Below the pieces are notes generated by a model. That model searched no databases and was not told where the DNA came from. It was given only the letters and a program-made list of their open reading frames with translations. From positions 1 to 39,010 of the IMG/VR virus record IMGVR_UViG_3300038309_000064: a DNA stretch of 39,010 nt; one strand, 5' to 3'. Origin of the DNA: a virus. Below, piece after piece: positions 7,965 to 14,607 of the stretch (its first letter is position 1; each line of letters opens with the position of its first letter). Both the position numbers and the translations under genes were made by a program.

Positions 7965-8585
7965 TTAATATATATTTCCATAATTTCTTCTAAAGTTTTT
8001 AATCTCTGAGACAATTCCTCTGGATATTCCATACTTTTTAGCTATATCCTTCCCCATCTCATATTTTAATTCTTCTCTTATTTTTAAAACTTTTTCCTTT
8101 GTAAGCTTTTTCATTCTTTTATTTTTACTTTGCTCTAATATCGTAATCCATTTACAATTATCCTTACAATAATTTCCATTATTATCAATTCTTTCTATAG
8201 TCAATGGGTATCTATAAGAAACAAACATATCTCTTTTAAAGTTTTCAAAATTATTCCATTCTTTGCAAATAGTAATTCCCCTCCCACCATAATTACGATA
8301 CTCTTTAGCATTTTTATTATAACACCTTACTCTCATTCCTTTCCATATTTTATAAAATCTTGTTCGAGACATTCCATGTGTTTTTTTTGACTTACCTATT
8401 TTTGATAATTTATTATTCCTTGTGCATCCACAACTCTTACAGCTTCCGTTTTTTAAGTTGCTCCCTCTTGTTATTTTTATGTTCCCGCACTTACAAATAC
8501 ATTTAAAATATCGAATCCCTTTTATTTTATTTTCTTCACTTAATACCTTTAATTTTCCGAATCTATTTCCAATTAAATTATTCAT
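7965..8585 (-). CDS. AP2/HNH-type homing endonuclease
   Basis: 206 aa, a free-standing mobile gene between an unknown gene and terS. The N-terminal zinc-binding module has CICKCGN and CKSCGC (residues about 29-54), a central part THGMSRTRFYKIW...YGGRGITICKEW (about 69-112) and ERIDNNGNYCKDNCKW (about 131-146) with the histidine-poor HNH-like active site typical of this phage family. The C-terminal 45 residues are a helix-turn-helix-like DNA-binding tail (KDIAKKYGISRGIVSEIK). Location beside terS is a common insertion place, since terminase DNA is conserved among related phages. Confidence 0.88.
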   Translation of the reverse strand: MNNLIGNRFGKLKVLSEENKIKGIRYFKCICKCGNIKITRGSNLKNGSCKSCGCTRNNKLSKIGKSKKTHGMSRTRFYKIWKGMRVRCYNKNAKEYRNYGGRGITICKEWNNFENFKRDMFVSYRYPLTIERIDNNGNYCKDNCKWITILEQSKNKRMKKLTKEKVLKIREELKYEMGKDIAKKYGISRGIVSEIKNFRRNYGNIY

Positions 8586-8634
8586 ATATTTGCCGGATGC
8601 TTTTTTGCATTTCTTGGATAAGGTTTTATTTTAT

Positions 8635-9060
8635 CTATTGCAATGCTTTCCATATTCTTTTAAATATATTTCTTTTACTTAAATTATAAGCTATTAATGC
8701 ATCTGTTAGTTTCATATAATCTGCTATTTTCATTTGATTAAAATCAAAACCAAAATTTGCTAGTATATAAGTTCTCATTTCATTAACCTTAGCTTCTCTT
8801 TTCATAGCCGTTTCGATCAATTCCGGGTATTTCTTTTTCAATGCATCACAAACATCTCCCCTAAGCCCGGTAATTCTTAACTCCTCCCATAAATATTTTT
8901 CTTGGATTTTTTCTTTTTTCTTTTTCCCTCTTTTAATTTCTAATTCATCCTCATTATTGAGCATAGCTTTTTTATAAAGCAAGCTCTCTCTCCCTAATAA
9001 TTCATCTACTTCTTCATTTAATTGATAGATTTTTTCTATCACTTCGTTGTTTTTTGCCAT
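8635..9060 (-). CDS. unknown protein upstream of terminase
   Basis: 141 aa, not recognised. The first 65 residues are highly charged and helical (coiled-coil likely: IEKIYQLNEEVDELLGRESLLYKK is read in two heptad-rich stretches). The second half has GLRGDVCDALKKKYPELIETA and ends in a basic helix (LSKRNIFKRIWKALQ). It overlaps the start of the preceding small gene's stop by 22 bases and is separated from terS only by the endonuclease, so before that insertion it was probably adjacent to terS. A packaging role is possible but only inferred from position. Confidence 0.6.
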   Translation of the reverse strand: MAKNNEVIEKIYQLNEEVDELLGRESLLYKKAMLNNEDELEIKRGKKKKEKIQEKYLWEELRITGLRGDVCDALKKKYPELIETAMKREAKVNEMRTYILANFGFDFNQMKIADYMKLTDALIAYNLSKRNIFKRIWKALQ

Positions 9061-9263
9061 GGATTTTTTTTATAAAAATAATAATTAATGCTTGTATTTT
9101 TTACATCTCCCTTTACTACTAGCTTTGGATTCTTTCTAACTACATCCCAAATAGCAGAAAATACTTGATCTAGGTAGTCGGGATCATTAAGCCTTTCCTT
9201 GCTTGTTATCCTCACCTTACCTAAAACATCATCTCTGCAGATATACTCCCATTTTGTTTTCAT
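9039..9263 (-). CDS. 74-aa unknown protein
   Basis: The start is either the ATG at 9284, which ATGA-overlaps the glycosyltransferase stop (giving 81 aa with MIFEERK in front), or the ATG at 9263, preceded by GAGAGG three bases upstream. I prefer 9263 for the product (MKTKWEYICRDDVLGKVRI), but coupling from 9284 is equally plausible. It contains Trp-rich segments (FSAIWDVVRKNPK, FYKKNPWQK) and no recognisable domain. It overlaps the start of the next gene by 22 bases, so it belongs to the same operon. Confidence 0.6.
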   Translation of the reverse strand: MKTKWEYICRDDVLGKVRITSKERLNDPDYLDQVFSAIWDVVRKNPKLVVKGDVKNTSINYYFYKKNPWQKTTK

Positions 9264-9280
9264 TTTCCTCTCTTCGAAAA

Positions 9281-10066
9281 TCATATTGCTATATTTAAAC
9301 TATTTTCTCGGTATCTTATAATTTTATCTCCCTCAATTTCAACGCAATTTCCATTCTGATATTTAAATTTTTTAGCCCCTAAATCCTCTAATGCTATTTT
9401 CCAAAACTCATCTCTACCTTTTAATGCCTGATAATTTCTAGAGTTATTTTTCTTGTTATCTATGATTTTAACTTCGGGAGTAAACACTATCTTATTTTTA
9501 ACCCTGTAGAAGAAGTGCTGGTGTTCTCTTAATTTTAATTCATTATGCCATAAAGTATCTTCAAAAACAATTTCTTTTGCTAGGAAAAAATTTAATACGC
9601 ACCCAGTTTTTTTAAATTTAATTCCATTATAAAATTCATATAAATCCCAATCCGGTATCTGATAAATAGTTTCAAATTCTTTTTTAAAATAATGCTCAAA
9701 TTTTAATCTTCTGCCATCTTTTATCACTGCTCCCCCGATAATATCCCCAACATCTACTAATGCCAACATTTTTTCGATAACTGTATCATGAGTAAAAAGA
9801 AAATCATCCTCTAATATTAATTTATATGGCTGTTTTGTTTCTTTAACTAAAACATTTCTAGCAAAAGATAATCCGCAATCATAAGGCAATGGGAAAACTC
9901 TCAAATTCCTATCTTTCCATTTCATGTAAAACTCTGTATTAATGTCCTTGCTTTGATCCGCTATTGTTATTATCGCATTCGGATAATATACAAAAATGCT
10001 ATCTAGAAGTTCTTCCAATAGATTATACCGATCCATTGTCGTAATTAGAAAATCAACTTTTTCCAT
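9281..10066 (-). CDS. glycosyltransferase, GT-A fold, beta-GalNAc-transferase-like
   Basis: 261 aa. GT2-like fold: LITTMDRYNLLEELLDSI (7-24), then PYDCGLSFARN (61-71) and the metal/nucleotide motif EDDF (86-89), then WHNELKLREHQHFFYRV (about 193-209) where the Glu-His pair matches the catalytic-base region of beta-1,4-GalNAc transferases (B4GALNT/GT12-like, EDDF or DDDF plus GEHxxFF). No signal or membrane segment. It is the last of four sugar genes; an HNH gene separates it from the epimerase. Together they suggest building of a GalNAc/Gal-containing glycan; acceptor unknown (virion protein, host surface or DNA). Confidence 0.82.
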   Translation of the reverse strand: MEKVDFLITTMDRYNLLEELLDSIFVYYPNAIITIADQSKDINTEFYMKWKDRNLRVFPLPYDCGLSFARNVLVKETKQPYKLILEDDFLFTHDTVIEKMLALVDVGDIIGGAVIKDGRRLKFEHYFKKEFETIYQIPDWDLYEFYNGIKFKKTGCVLNFFLAKEIVFEDTLWHNELKLREHQHFFYRVKNKIVFTPEVKIIDNKKNNSRNYQALKGRDEFWKIALEDLGAKKFKYQNGNCVEIEGDKIIRYRENSLNIAI

Positions 10067-10102
10067 TGCATTTTTCTTTAATATATTTAATTACATCTAT
10101 TC

Positions 10103-10564
10103 TTAAATATGTTTCCACCTTTGTTTTTTTATAATCATTCTTATGGTGTTATAATTGACACCATATTCTTTTCCCAACATTGTTAATTCTCCGTGTTTTC
10201 CTTTGTATTTTTTTCTTATTTCAATAACTTTTTCTTCTGTCAATTTTGATTGATGATTTTTTATGCCATGTTGGTTATGGTTTCTTTTCCTTAAATATAT
10301 ATCCCTAATATTATCCTTTTGTGTTCCCAAGTATAAATGGTCTGGGTTGCTACAAATAGGATTATCACATTTATGTAAAACTAATTTTCCTTTTGGTATT
10401 TTTCCTTTATAAATCCTCCAAGAAACTCTATGGGCTCTATCCATTTTTCCTCCTGACTTCATAAACCCATAACCAAAATGAGCTTTAGCACCATTCCACC
10501 CCCAACACCCTTTTTTCCTTATAACGTGGCGGTTAAATATTATTTTTTCATTTGTGATTGACAT
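10103..10564 (-). CDS. HNH homing endonuclease
   Basis: 153 aa. N-terminal CWGWNGAKAHFGYGFMKSGG and HRVSWRIYKGKIPKGKLVLH, then HKCDNPICSNPDHLYLGTQ (residues about 64-82) form the HNH_3-type nuclease; DNIRD follows as in relatives. The C-terminal 45 residues look like a DNA-binding helix-turn-helix (LTMLGKEYGVNYNTIRMI). It overlaps the end of the epimerase gene by 25 bases in another frame and splits the sugar cassette. The epimerase ends in unstructured KNKCQSQMKK, so insertion may have replaced its original last residues. Confidence 0.88.
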   Translation of the reverse strand: MSITNEKIIFNRHVIRKKGCWGWNGAKAHFGYGFMKSGGKMDRAHRVSWRIYKGKIPKGKLVLHKCDNPICSNPDHLYLGTQKDNIRDIYLRKRNHNQHGIKNHQSKLTEEKVIEIRKKYKGKHGELTMLGKEYGVNYNTIRMIIKKQRWKHI

Positions 10565-11295
10565 TTATTTTTTATATAGCTTATTACATCAATTTCAGGA
10601 TACCAACTATGTTTTATTTTGTCAATCTTTGGCGTGGTATTTCTTAAAATAACGCTTCCTTTATCTCCATTCCTTTTTGGAAGATATTCTATTTTCTTTC
10701 CGGTCGCTTTCGCTATTTCATTAATTGATATTCCCTTACCGCTTCCGCATTCATAGGTTCCCATATCCCAATTTTTCGCTAGAATTAAACAATTTACTAT
10801 ATCATCAATATTCACAAAATCTCTTTTTTGAGTGCCATCTCCGAAAATGCAACACTTTTTATTTCTTATAAATGTATCGACTACTCCCTTTGGCTTATCC
10901 CCATAAATCGAACTTAATCTTAAAATCACATAATCATTGCAAAGCATTTTTATATACTTTTCGCATGCTTGCTTACTTAATCCATAAGGACTATTCGCTT
11001 TTCCAATCGCTGCCCCGGATGTGGTAAATATAAGTTTAGCATTATATTTATTGGCTATTTCTATCGCTTTTAATGTTCCTAAAATATTTTGTCTAGCATC
11101 ATTTATTGGATCATCTACTGATTCAGGAACTCCACTTTGAGCGGCTAAATGATATAAATAAAATGGCTTTTCTTTAAAATCATAACTTAAAATATCTCTG
11201 CCGATTTTTAAATCAATTTCAAATATTGTATCATCTATCGCTTTGACTAATTTAGATCCAATGTACCCTCGCGATCCGCTAATTAGATATATCAT
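10540..11295 (-). CDS. NAD-dependent epimerase/dehydratase (GalE-like extended SDR)
   Basis: 251 aa. Rossmann motif GSRGYIG (7-13), substrate/NAD contacts HLAAQSG (49-55), catalytic TTSGA with Ser93 and YGLSK (Tyr104, Lys108), and KRDFVNIDDIV (157-167). It is short for a GalE-type protein (usually about 310-340 aa): the loop between the cofactor and substrate domains is trimmed. Likely reaction: C4 epimerisation of a UDP-sugar (Glc/Gal or GlcNAc/GalNAc), or another nucleotide-sugar conversion. Sitting next to a GT6 and two GT2-like transferases, it would supply their donor. Start overlaps the end of the GT6 gene by 17 bases; a GalE-like reductase such as RfbD is the alternative. Confidence 0.84.
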   Translation of the reverse strand: MIYLISGSRGYIGSKLVKAIDDTIFEIDLKIGRDILSYDFKEKPFYLYHLAAQSGVPESVDDPINDARQNILGTLKAIEIANKYNAKLIFTTSGAAIGKANSPYGLSKQACEKYIKMLCNDYVILRLSSIYGDKPKGVVDTFIRNKKCCIFGDGTQKRDFVNIDDIVNCLILAKNWDMGTYECGSGKGISINEIAKATGKKIEYLPKRNGDKGSVILRNTTPKIDKIKHSWYPEIDVISYIKNKCQSQMKK

Positions 11296-12079
11296 CTCTA
11301 GTTATATTATCCCAATTAATAACATAATCTTCCTTATTTATATTCATATTTCTCATTGCATCTTCTTTATAAACTTGTTTAAATTGCTTTTCATGGTGCA
11401 TGATAAACGGGATAAAATATTTATTTCCCTCCGGGCACATATAATTTGGAGGCAATACTAGCGTAGGTGGATTATCTATGAAGTATCTATTAACGTGGCT
11501 TTCATCTCCCCAAATAGCCCTAATTCCATTTTCAATATCAATTCTAATATTGGCAGAAACTGTCTCAAGCATTTCTTTAAAATGTTCTATTCTCCCACCA
11601 ACAAAACCGCATGCATAATATTGATCTCCCTCATCACTTGAAACATAAGCGGTTGATTCAATTCTTTTTTCATAATTAAAATCCTTTCTTCTTCTCATTA
11701 TATTTCTATGCAATGTAGCAACTCGATAACTTAATATTTCATTTGTTATCGGAACCATTATCTCAGCCTCAGAATCTAAAATAAATAAATAGTTTTCCTT
11801 ATAAATGCTTTTATAATGATTTAATAATTCAAATCTTAATAATGGCATTTTAGGCCATCCTAAATGCGGAGTGTAAATTGTAGTAATCTCATTATAGCTT
11901 TCATAATTTTCGGGACTATCAGTAAATAAATAAATGTGAGCAGGAAACTTATCTTTTACACTAGAAATTAATCTTGGTATAAATTGATTATATTCTCCAG
12001 TCGCTACCACTATTAATCCAACGTTATGAAATCCTGATCTTTTTGAAACTACCAGATGTTTATTGATTTTATTTTCCAT
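11279..12079 (-). CDS. GT6 family glycosyltransferase (ABO blood-group-like)
   Basis: 266 aa, GT-A fold retaining transferase. GT6 signatures in order: YLFTD (50-54), GWPKMPLLRFE (74-84), LDSEAEI (101-107) at the DxD site, ATLH (His124), DEGDQYYACGFVGG (149-162), NGIRAIWGDESHVNRYF (184-200) with the catalytic Glu193, PTLVLPPNY (205-213) and MRN near the C-terminus. Human ABO enzymes have DVD at the metal site; here it is D-S-E; bacterial GT6 enzymes mostly have NxN. The residues equivalent to ABO 266 and 268 are Ala and Gly; Gly at 268 is found in GalNAc-using enzymes. No stem or membrane helix. GT6 is rare in phages. Overlaps the upstream GT gene by 31 bases and the epimerase by 17. Confidence 0.92.
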   Translation of the reverse strand: MENKINKHLVVSKRSGFHNVGLIVVATGEYNQFIPRLISSVKDKFPAHIYLFTDSPENYESYNEITTIYTPHLGWPKMPLLRFELLNHYKSIYKENYLFILDSEAEIMVPITNEILSYRVATLHRNIMRRRKDFNYEKRIESTAYVSSDEGDQYYACGFVGGRIEHFKEMLETVSANIRIDIENGIRAIWGDESHVNRYFIDNPPTLVLPPNYMCPEGNKYFIPFIMHHEKQFKQVYKEDAMRNMNINKEDYVINWDNITRDDISN

Positions 12080-12807
12080 TTTTTTAATAATTTATCATGA
12101 TTAGGGAAATGTCTAAATCTTTTTTTCTTATAATAATCAGGCATTTCTATGTCATGTTTTAAATGATAAACCTCGCTATCCGGCGTATAAAAAACATTTA
12201 ATCCTAACTTCTTAGCCTCTAAAAAGAAATCAGGATGTAGCCCATCTCCGAAGCTATATCTTTCATCAAACCATAATCCCTTTTCTGTAAAAGCTTTTCT
12301 CTTAGCGATCCAGCAATTAGGAACTATATCTACTTTTCTGAATTTCATTCCGTTATGATCAATCCATTCGCTAGTAGGCTCAACGAAATCTATTTTATCG
12401 GGATAGATTTTAGCTTCATATATAAAAGGCGAAACTACTTTTTTTGAAACTACCTTAATTCCAACGATATCAGCATTATTTTTTTCCATAAAATCAATCA
12501 CTTCATCCAATTTTATTTTTTCCGAAATTATGAAATCATCGTCAAAGTGTAAAATATAATCTCCATTTCCATAAGCTATCATGCAATTTTTAGTTTTAGC
12601 AAGTGTAGTATCAAATCCGAAGTCAAACCAATTAAAATTATTGTAATGTTCTCTGAGTTTTATTTTCTCTATCGGCCTAGTGTCGCCTATAAATACATCA
12701 ATTAAGCCCCTTGACCTATAAGCATTTAATGCACATAGCGTTTCTTCTAGCATCTCATCTCTAAAAAAAGTTGTGTGTAGAATTACATCTACGCTTTTTA
12801 TATCCAT
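12049..12807 (-). CDS. glycosyltransferase family 2-like
   Basis: 252 aa, soluble GT-A fold. Strand and donor motif VDVILHTTFFRDEMLEETL (6-24), DVFIGDTRP (37-45), FDTTLAKTKN (65-74), and the metal-binding HFDDDF (87-92). The C-terminal part has NCWIAKRKAF, FGDGLHPDFFLEAKKLGL and EVYHLKHD, similar to GT2/GT27 and LicD-linked polypeptide sugar enzymes that place an E/D-x-FF near the acceptor. First of four sugar genes. A 13-codon upstream ORF (12798-12839) overlaps its start codon, and a hairpin (12846-12875) precedes it, so its expression may be controlled at leader level. Confidence 0.85.
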   Translation of the reverse strand: MDIKSVDVILHTTFFRDEMLEETLCALNAYRSRGLIDVFIGDTRPIEKIKLREHYNNFNWFDFGFDTTLAKTKNCMIAYGNGDYILHFDDDFIISEKIKLDEVIDFMEKNNADIVGIKVVSKKVVSPFIYEAKIYPDKIDFVEPTSEWIDHNGMKFRKVDIVPNCWIAKRKAFTEKGLWFDERYSFGDGLHPDFFLEAKKLGLNVFYTPDSEVYHLKHDIEMPDYYKKKRFRHFPNHDKLLKKWKIKSINIW

Positions 12808-12839
12808 TTTGTTTTTACTTCTGTTAAGATAACTTTCAT
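12798..12839 (-). CDS. possible leader peptide (13 aa) overlapping the GT2 start
   Basis: The genome's typical poly-A leader (TAAAAAAATG) points at this ATG at 12839 rather than at the GT2 ATG at 12807. The product would be MKVILTEVKTKWI, ending eight bases inside the GT2 gene in another frame. It could couple translation of the glycosyltransferase, or be chance. No homology to judge by. Confidence 0.3.
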   Translation of the reverse strand: MKVILTEVKTKWI

Positions 12840-12845
12840 TTTTTT

Positions 12846-12880
12846 ATAGGGCTAATATTTTTTTATCAGCCCTATTTTTT
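12846..12880 (+). terminator. intrinsic terminator facing against all genes
   Basis: Plus strand: ATAGGGCT (12846-12853) pairs with AGCCCTAT (12868-12875), loop 14, followed by six T (12875-12880). Read on the gene strand the same stem is flanked by A runs, so it is not a terminator there. It would stop antisense transcription entering the zinc-ribbon gene, whose stop lies in the stem. Confidence 0.5.
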
Positions 12881-13045
12881 AGATTTACATTCTTCGCATT
12901 TAATGCGATTATCGCCTTTTGTTTCGAAAGAAAAATAAAACTTCTTAACATTTTCTTTACCGCAAAAGTCGCACTTTAGCCCGAAATCTTTTTTGTCCAA
13001 AAGTATTACTTCTCTACATTTTGGGCAAGTAATGTAATCTGCCAT
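12872..13045 (-). CDS. 57-aa multi-zinc-ribbon protein
   Basis: Three CxxC pairs (ITCPKC, LKCDFC, IKCEEC) suggest one or two small zinc ribbons; the first two pairs form a classic ribbon, the third is spare or pairs in a dimer. It has a near-perfect SD (AGGAGG, five bases before ATG), unlike most genes here, and begins ten bases after the DUF1617-like gene. Such ribbons in phages serve as nucleic-acid or RNA-polymerase binding adaptors, but no specific role can be read from the sequence. Confidence 0.68.
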   Translation of the reverse strand: MADYITCPKCREVILLDKKDFGLKCDFCGKENVKKFYFSFETKGDNRIKCEECKSKK

Positions 13046-13054
13046 TTAAGCCTC

Positions 13055-13426
13055 CTATTCTTCGATTAGTTTAAAAATACCAGTGAGTTGAGCTGTGGTT
13101 ATATCCTCGGGTACTTCTTTTTCTTTTATCTTATGAAAACTATTTATGTTCACGTCCTTATTCTCAATATTCATCAATTCGTCATAATCTTTATTCATCT
13201 TATCCTGATCTTTCATTTCAATTCTATTGTTTTTAATAATCATTTTACCGCTTTCATCTTTTTTCGCATTTTCCTCTTGTAATTTTTTTACCTGATCATT
13301 TATGTCCTTAATCAAAACTTCTAGCTTTGATTTATTTTTTGCCAAAGCATAGGCAAATTTTATCCCCTTTAGGTTTCCGCAAGCCATGATCGCTTGGTGT
13401 AGTTCTAATATTTCTTTATTAGTCAT
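13055..13426 (-). CDS. DUF1617-like phage protein
   Basis: 123 aa. The opening MTNKEILELHQAI...GNLKGIKFAYALAKNKSKL, the acidic/basic coiled-coil centre, then DYDELMN and a C-terminal LTGIFKLIEE agree with the small DUF1617 family known from siphoviruses of Firmicutes, function unknown. Almost no Cys and no membrane segment. It is the first gene after the structured intergenic region 13459-13571 and begins a run containing the zinc ribbon and the sugar cassette. The family call is from memory of the pattern only. Confidence 0.55.
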   Translation of the reverse strand: MTNKEILELHQAIMACGNLKGIKFAYALAKNKSKLEVLIKDINDQVKKLQEENAKKDESGKMIIKNNRIEMKDQDKMNKDYDELMNIENKDVNINSFHKIKEKEVPEDITTAQLTGIFKLIEE

Positions 13427-13458
13427 TTTATTAAATTAATTATTAAATGTTTTATTAT

Positions 13459-13571
13459 AATACTCTCAGCCAAATTCTATTAATAGAATTGACTGCTAGC
13501 TAGATGCTGGCAAAACAAACCTACTAAAAGACAAAAAAGAGTAGGGAAAATAAAAACCAGCTGAGAATATT
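13459..13571 (-). ncRNA. predicted branched structured RNA (5' region of DUF1617 operon)
   Basis: On the minus strand the region closes with a 12-bp stem (13571-13560 with 13470-13459) whose only imperfection is a U-G pair; read on plus it would be a C-A mismatch, so the minus RNA is favoured. Inside are CCAG/CTGG (13557-13560 with 13507-13510), CCTACT/AGTAGG (13540-13545 with 13520-13525), and a perfect hairpin from the 18-base palindrome 13473-13490. A palindromic CTAGCTAG (13496-13503) lies unpaired. It starts directly behind a terminator T run and ends 33 bases before the gene. Could be a riboregulator, antitermination element or origin structure. Confidence 0.55.
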
Positions 13572-13635
13572 AAAAAAATCCCACGATAAAAAACTTGGGA
13601 TTGGTATTTATATTTTTTATTTTTTGTCTTTCCAT
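13570..13635 (-). CDS. possible 21-aa leader peptide across the terminator
   Basis: ATG at 13635 lies exactly where transcription from the putative promoter 13642-13670 should begin, so the message could be leaderless. The ORF (MERQKIKNINTNPKFF then IVGFF) runs through both arms of the terminator hairpin and stops at its T run. That geometry recalls transcription attenuators, but there is no run of one amino acid, and the ORF may be chance. Confidence 0.22.
   Translation of the reverse strand: MERQKIKNINTNPKFFIVGFF
13572..13602 (-). terminator. rho-independent terminator after the early operon
   Basis: Minus strand: AATCCCA (13602-13596) pairs with TGGGATT (13583-13577), 12-base loop, followed by five more T. 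It lies about 90 bases after the resolvase stop and probably ends early transcription. Confidence 0.75.
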
Positions 13636-13641
13636 GCTCTA

Positions 13642-13670
13642 ATTTTATCACATTTATATTAATTAATCAA
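13642..13670 (-). promoter_or_regulatory. putative sigma70 promoter before the terminator
   Basis: Minus strand: TTGATT (13670-13665), 17-bp spacer, TAAAAT (13647-13642). Weaker match than the others. If used, transcription would meet the terminator 13572-13602 within about 35 bases. Confidence 0.4.
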
Positions 13671-13678
13671 GCTATAAC

Positions 13679-13687
13679 TGTGGATAA
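13679..13687 (-). promoter_or_regulatory. consensus DnaA box
   Basis: Minus strand TTATCCACA is an exact match to the bacterial DnaA consensus, at the end of the resolvase gene and next to an AT-rich stretch with a putative promoter. It may allow host DnaA to act in replication or regulation; a single 9-mer can also be chance. A one-mismatch box (TTATCCCCA, plus strand) lies at 22544-22552. Confidence 0.4.
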
Positions 13688-13690
13688 CTT

Positions 13691-14122
13691 TTAGGATAAC
13701 TCCTTAAATACTTCATTAGCAGCCTCCTTTAATCTTTTGATTTTCCATTTTAAATTAGGATCAAAATTACTTTCAATTTCTACAAATTCATTTTGGTTTT
13801 GTACTAATTCTATGAAATCATCTAGCCCCATTAAAACTAAACTTTCTTGGAATTCTGGTTTTCTCGGGTTTCTAAATATAACGACCCCGGTATTCCCAAA
13901 CTCTTGGTTCTTACATTGTTCCCACCAATCAATAATTTTTAGCGTCTTTTGATTTTTAGCCTCAATCTCAATATTAAAGCTGGGTAGTCTTATATCCTGC
14001 TTATCTAATCCATTTCCACTCCCATAAGTTCTGTGAGCCTTGCTGTCTAGTTTTTCTTTTAATACTTGGAGCAGATAATTTTCGAATCTATTTCCTTTTT
14101 GGTGTATTGATTTTGGTTTCAT
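13691..14122 (-). CDS. PD-(D/E)XK nuclease, Holliday-junction-resolvase-like
   Basis: 143 aa. N-terminal KGNRFENYLLQVLKEKL (Glu14), RTYGSGNG (31-38) then KQDIRL (Asp43) and EIEAKNQKT (Glu54-Ala-Lys56), then WWEQC match the PD-(D/E)XK core of Hjc-type resolvases; QxxxWWxQ after ExK is common in archaeal and phage members. Likely trims or cleaves branched DNA before packaging, partner to the annealing protein at 19074. It is the last gene before the early terminator. A VRR-NUC-type nuclease is the alternative. Starts after the 22-bp repeat 14126-14147. Confidence 0.8.
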   Translation of the reverse strand: MKPKSIHQKGNRFENYLLQVLKEKLDSKAHRTYGSGNGLDKQDIRLPSFNIEIEAKNQKTLKIIDWWEQCKNQEFGNTGVVIFRNPRKPEFQESLVLMGLDDFIELVQNQNEFVEIESNFDPNLKWKIKRLKEAANEVFKELS

Positions 14123-14125
14123 TTT

Positions 14126-14147
14126 ATTATATATATTAATTAATTAT
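14126..14147. repeat. 22-bp AT-only repeat, copy 1
   Basis: Identical to 14942-14963. Each copy sits directly before a start codon on the minus strand (resolvase ATG at 14122; 39-aa gene ATG at 14941). On that strand it ends in TATAAT-like sequence close to the ATG. Possibly a translation leader or a promoter for leaderless messages. Confidence 0.6.
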
Positions 14148-14564
14148 CTTTATTAGCCCATTTTCTAGGAGATAGATTAGCATTTTAGCCCCCATATTTG
14201 GTTCTCGCATAAGTCTTATAATTCCCAATCCTCCAATTATTCCAGTTCCCTTATAATCAAAAACCTCTCCGTATGACTTATAAATCAAATCCCAACCGTA
14301 TTTTTCAAAAGCTTTAAATAACATCTCCCCTATTTCACTAGAGAGAAATGCTGAATAAACCTTTTCCTCCGTTCCTTCTATATAACGCTGAGTCGCATAA
14401 CTCAATTTAATCTCTTTTTTACTATCATTTATGATATTTCTATACCGCTTAGAATTAAAGTCTTTTATTCTATGCCAATAAAACTCACTCTCTTGAGGAA
14501 CTCCTAGCTCCTCCAACCTCCTTGATAGTTTTAAATTTGTTAGATGTTTTTCTAGGTTTTTCAT
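14136..14564 (-). CDS. conserved phage protein of unknown function
   Basis: 142 aa. The opening KHLTNLKLSRRLEELGVPQESEFYW and the later FLSSEIGEMLFKAFEKYG belong to a phage protein family seen beside replication genes in many siphoviruses (pattern: L-x-LS-x-x-L-x-x-LG-x-x-Q-x-S-x-FYW ... AELGEML); its function is unknown. No membrane segment. The poly-A leader upstream points to an out-of-frame ATG at 14574, ten bases before this start at 14564. Confidence 0.62.
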   Translation of the reverse strand: MKNLEKHLTNLKLSRRLEELGVPQESEFYWHRIKDFNSKRYRNIINDSKKEIKLSYATQRYIEGTEEKVYSAFLSSEIGEMLFKAFEKYGWDLIYKSYGEVFDYKGTGIIGGLGIIRLMREPNMGAKMLIYLLENGLIKIIN

Positions 14565-14607
14565 ATACTTTCATTTTTTTACTTAATAATTATCTTTAGT
14601 TTAGACG

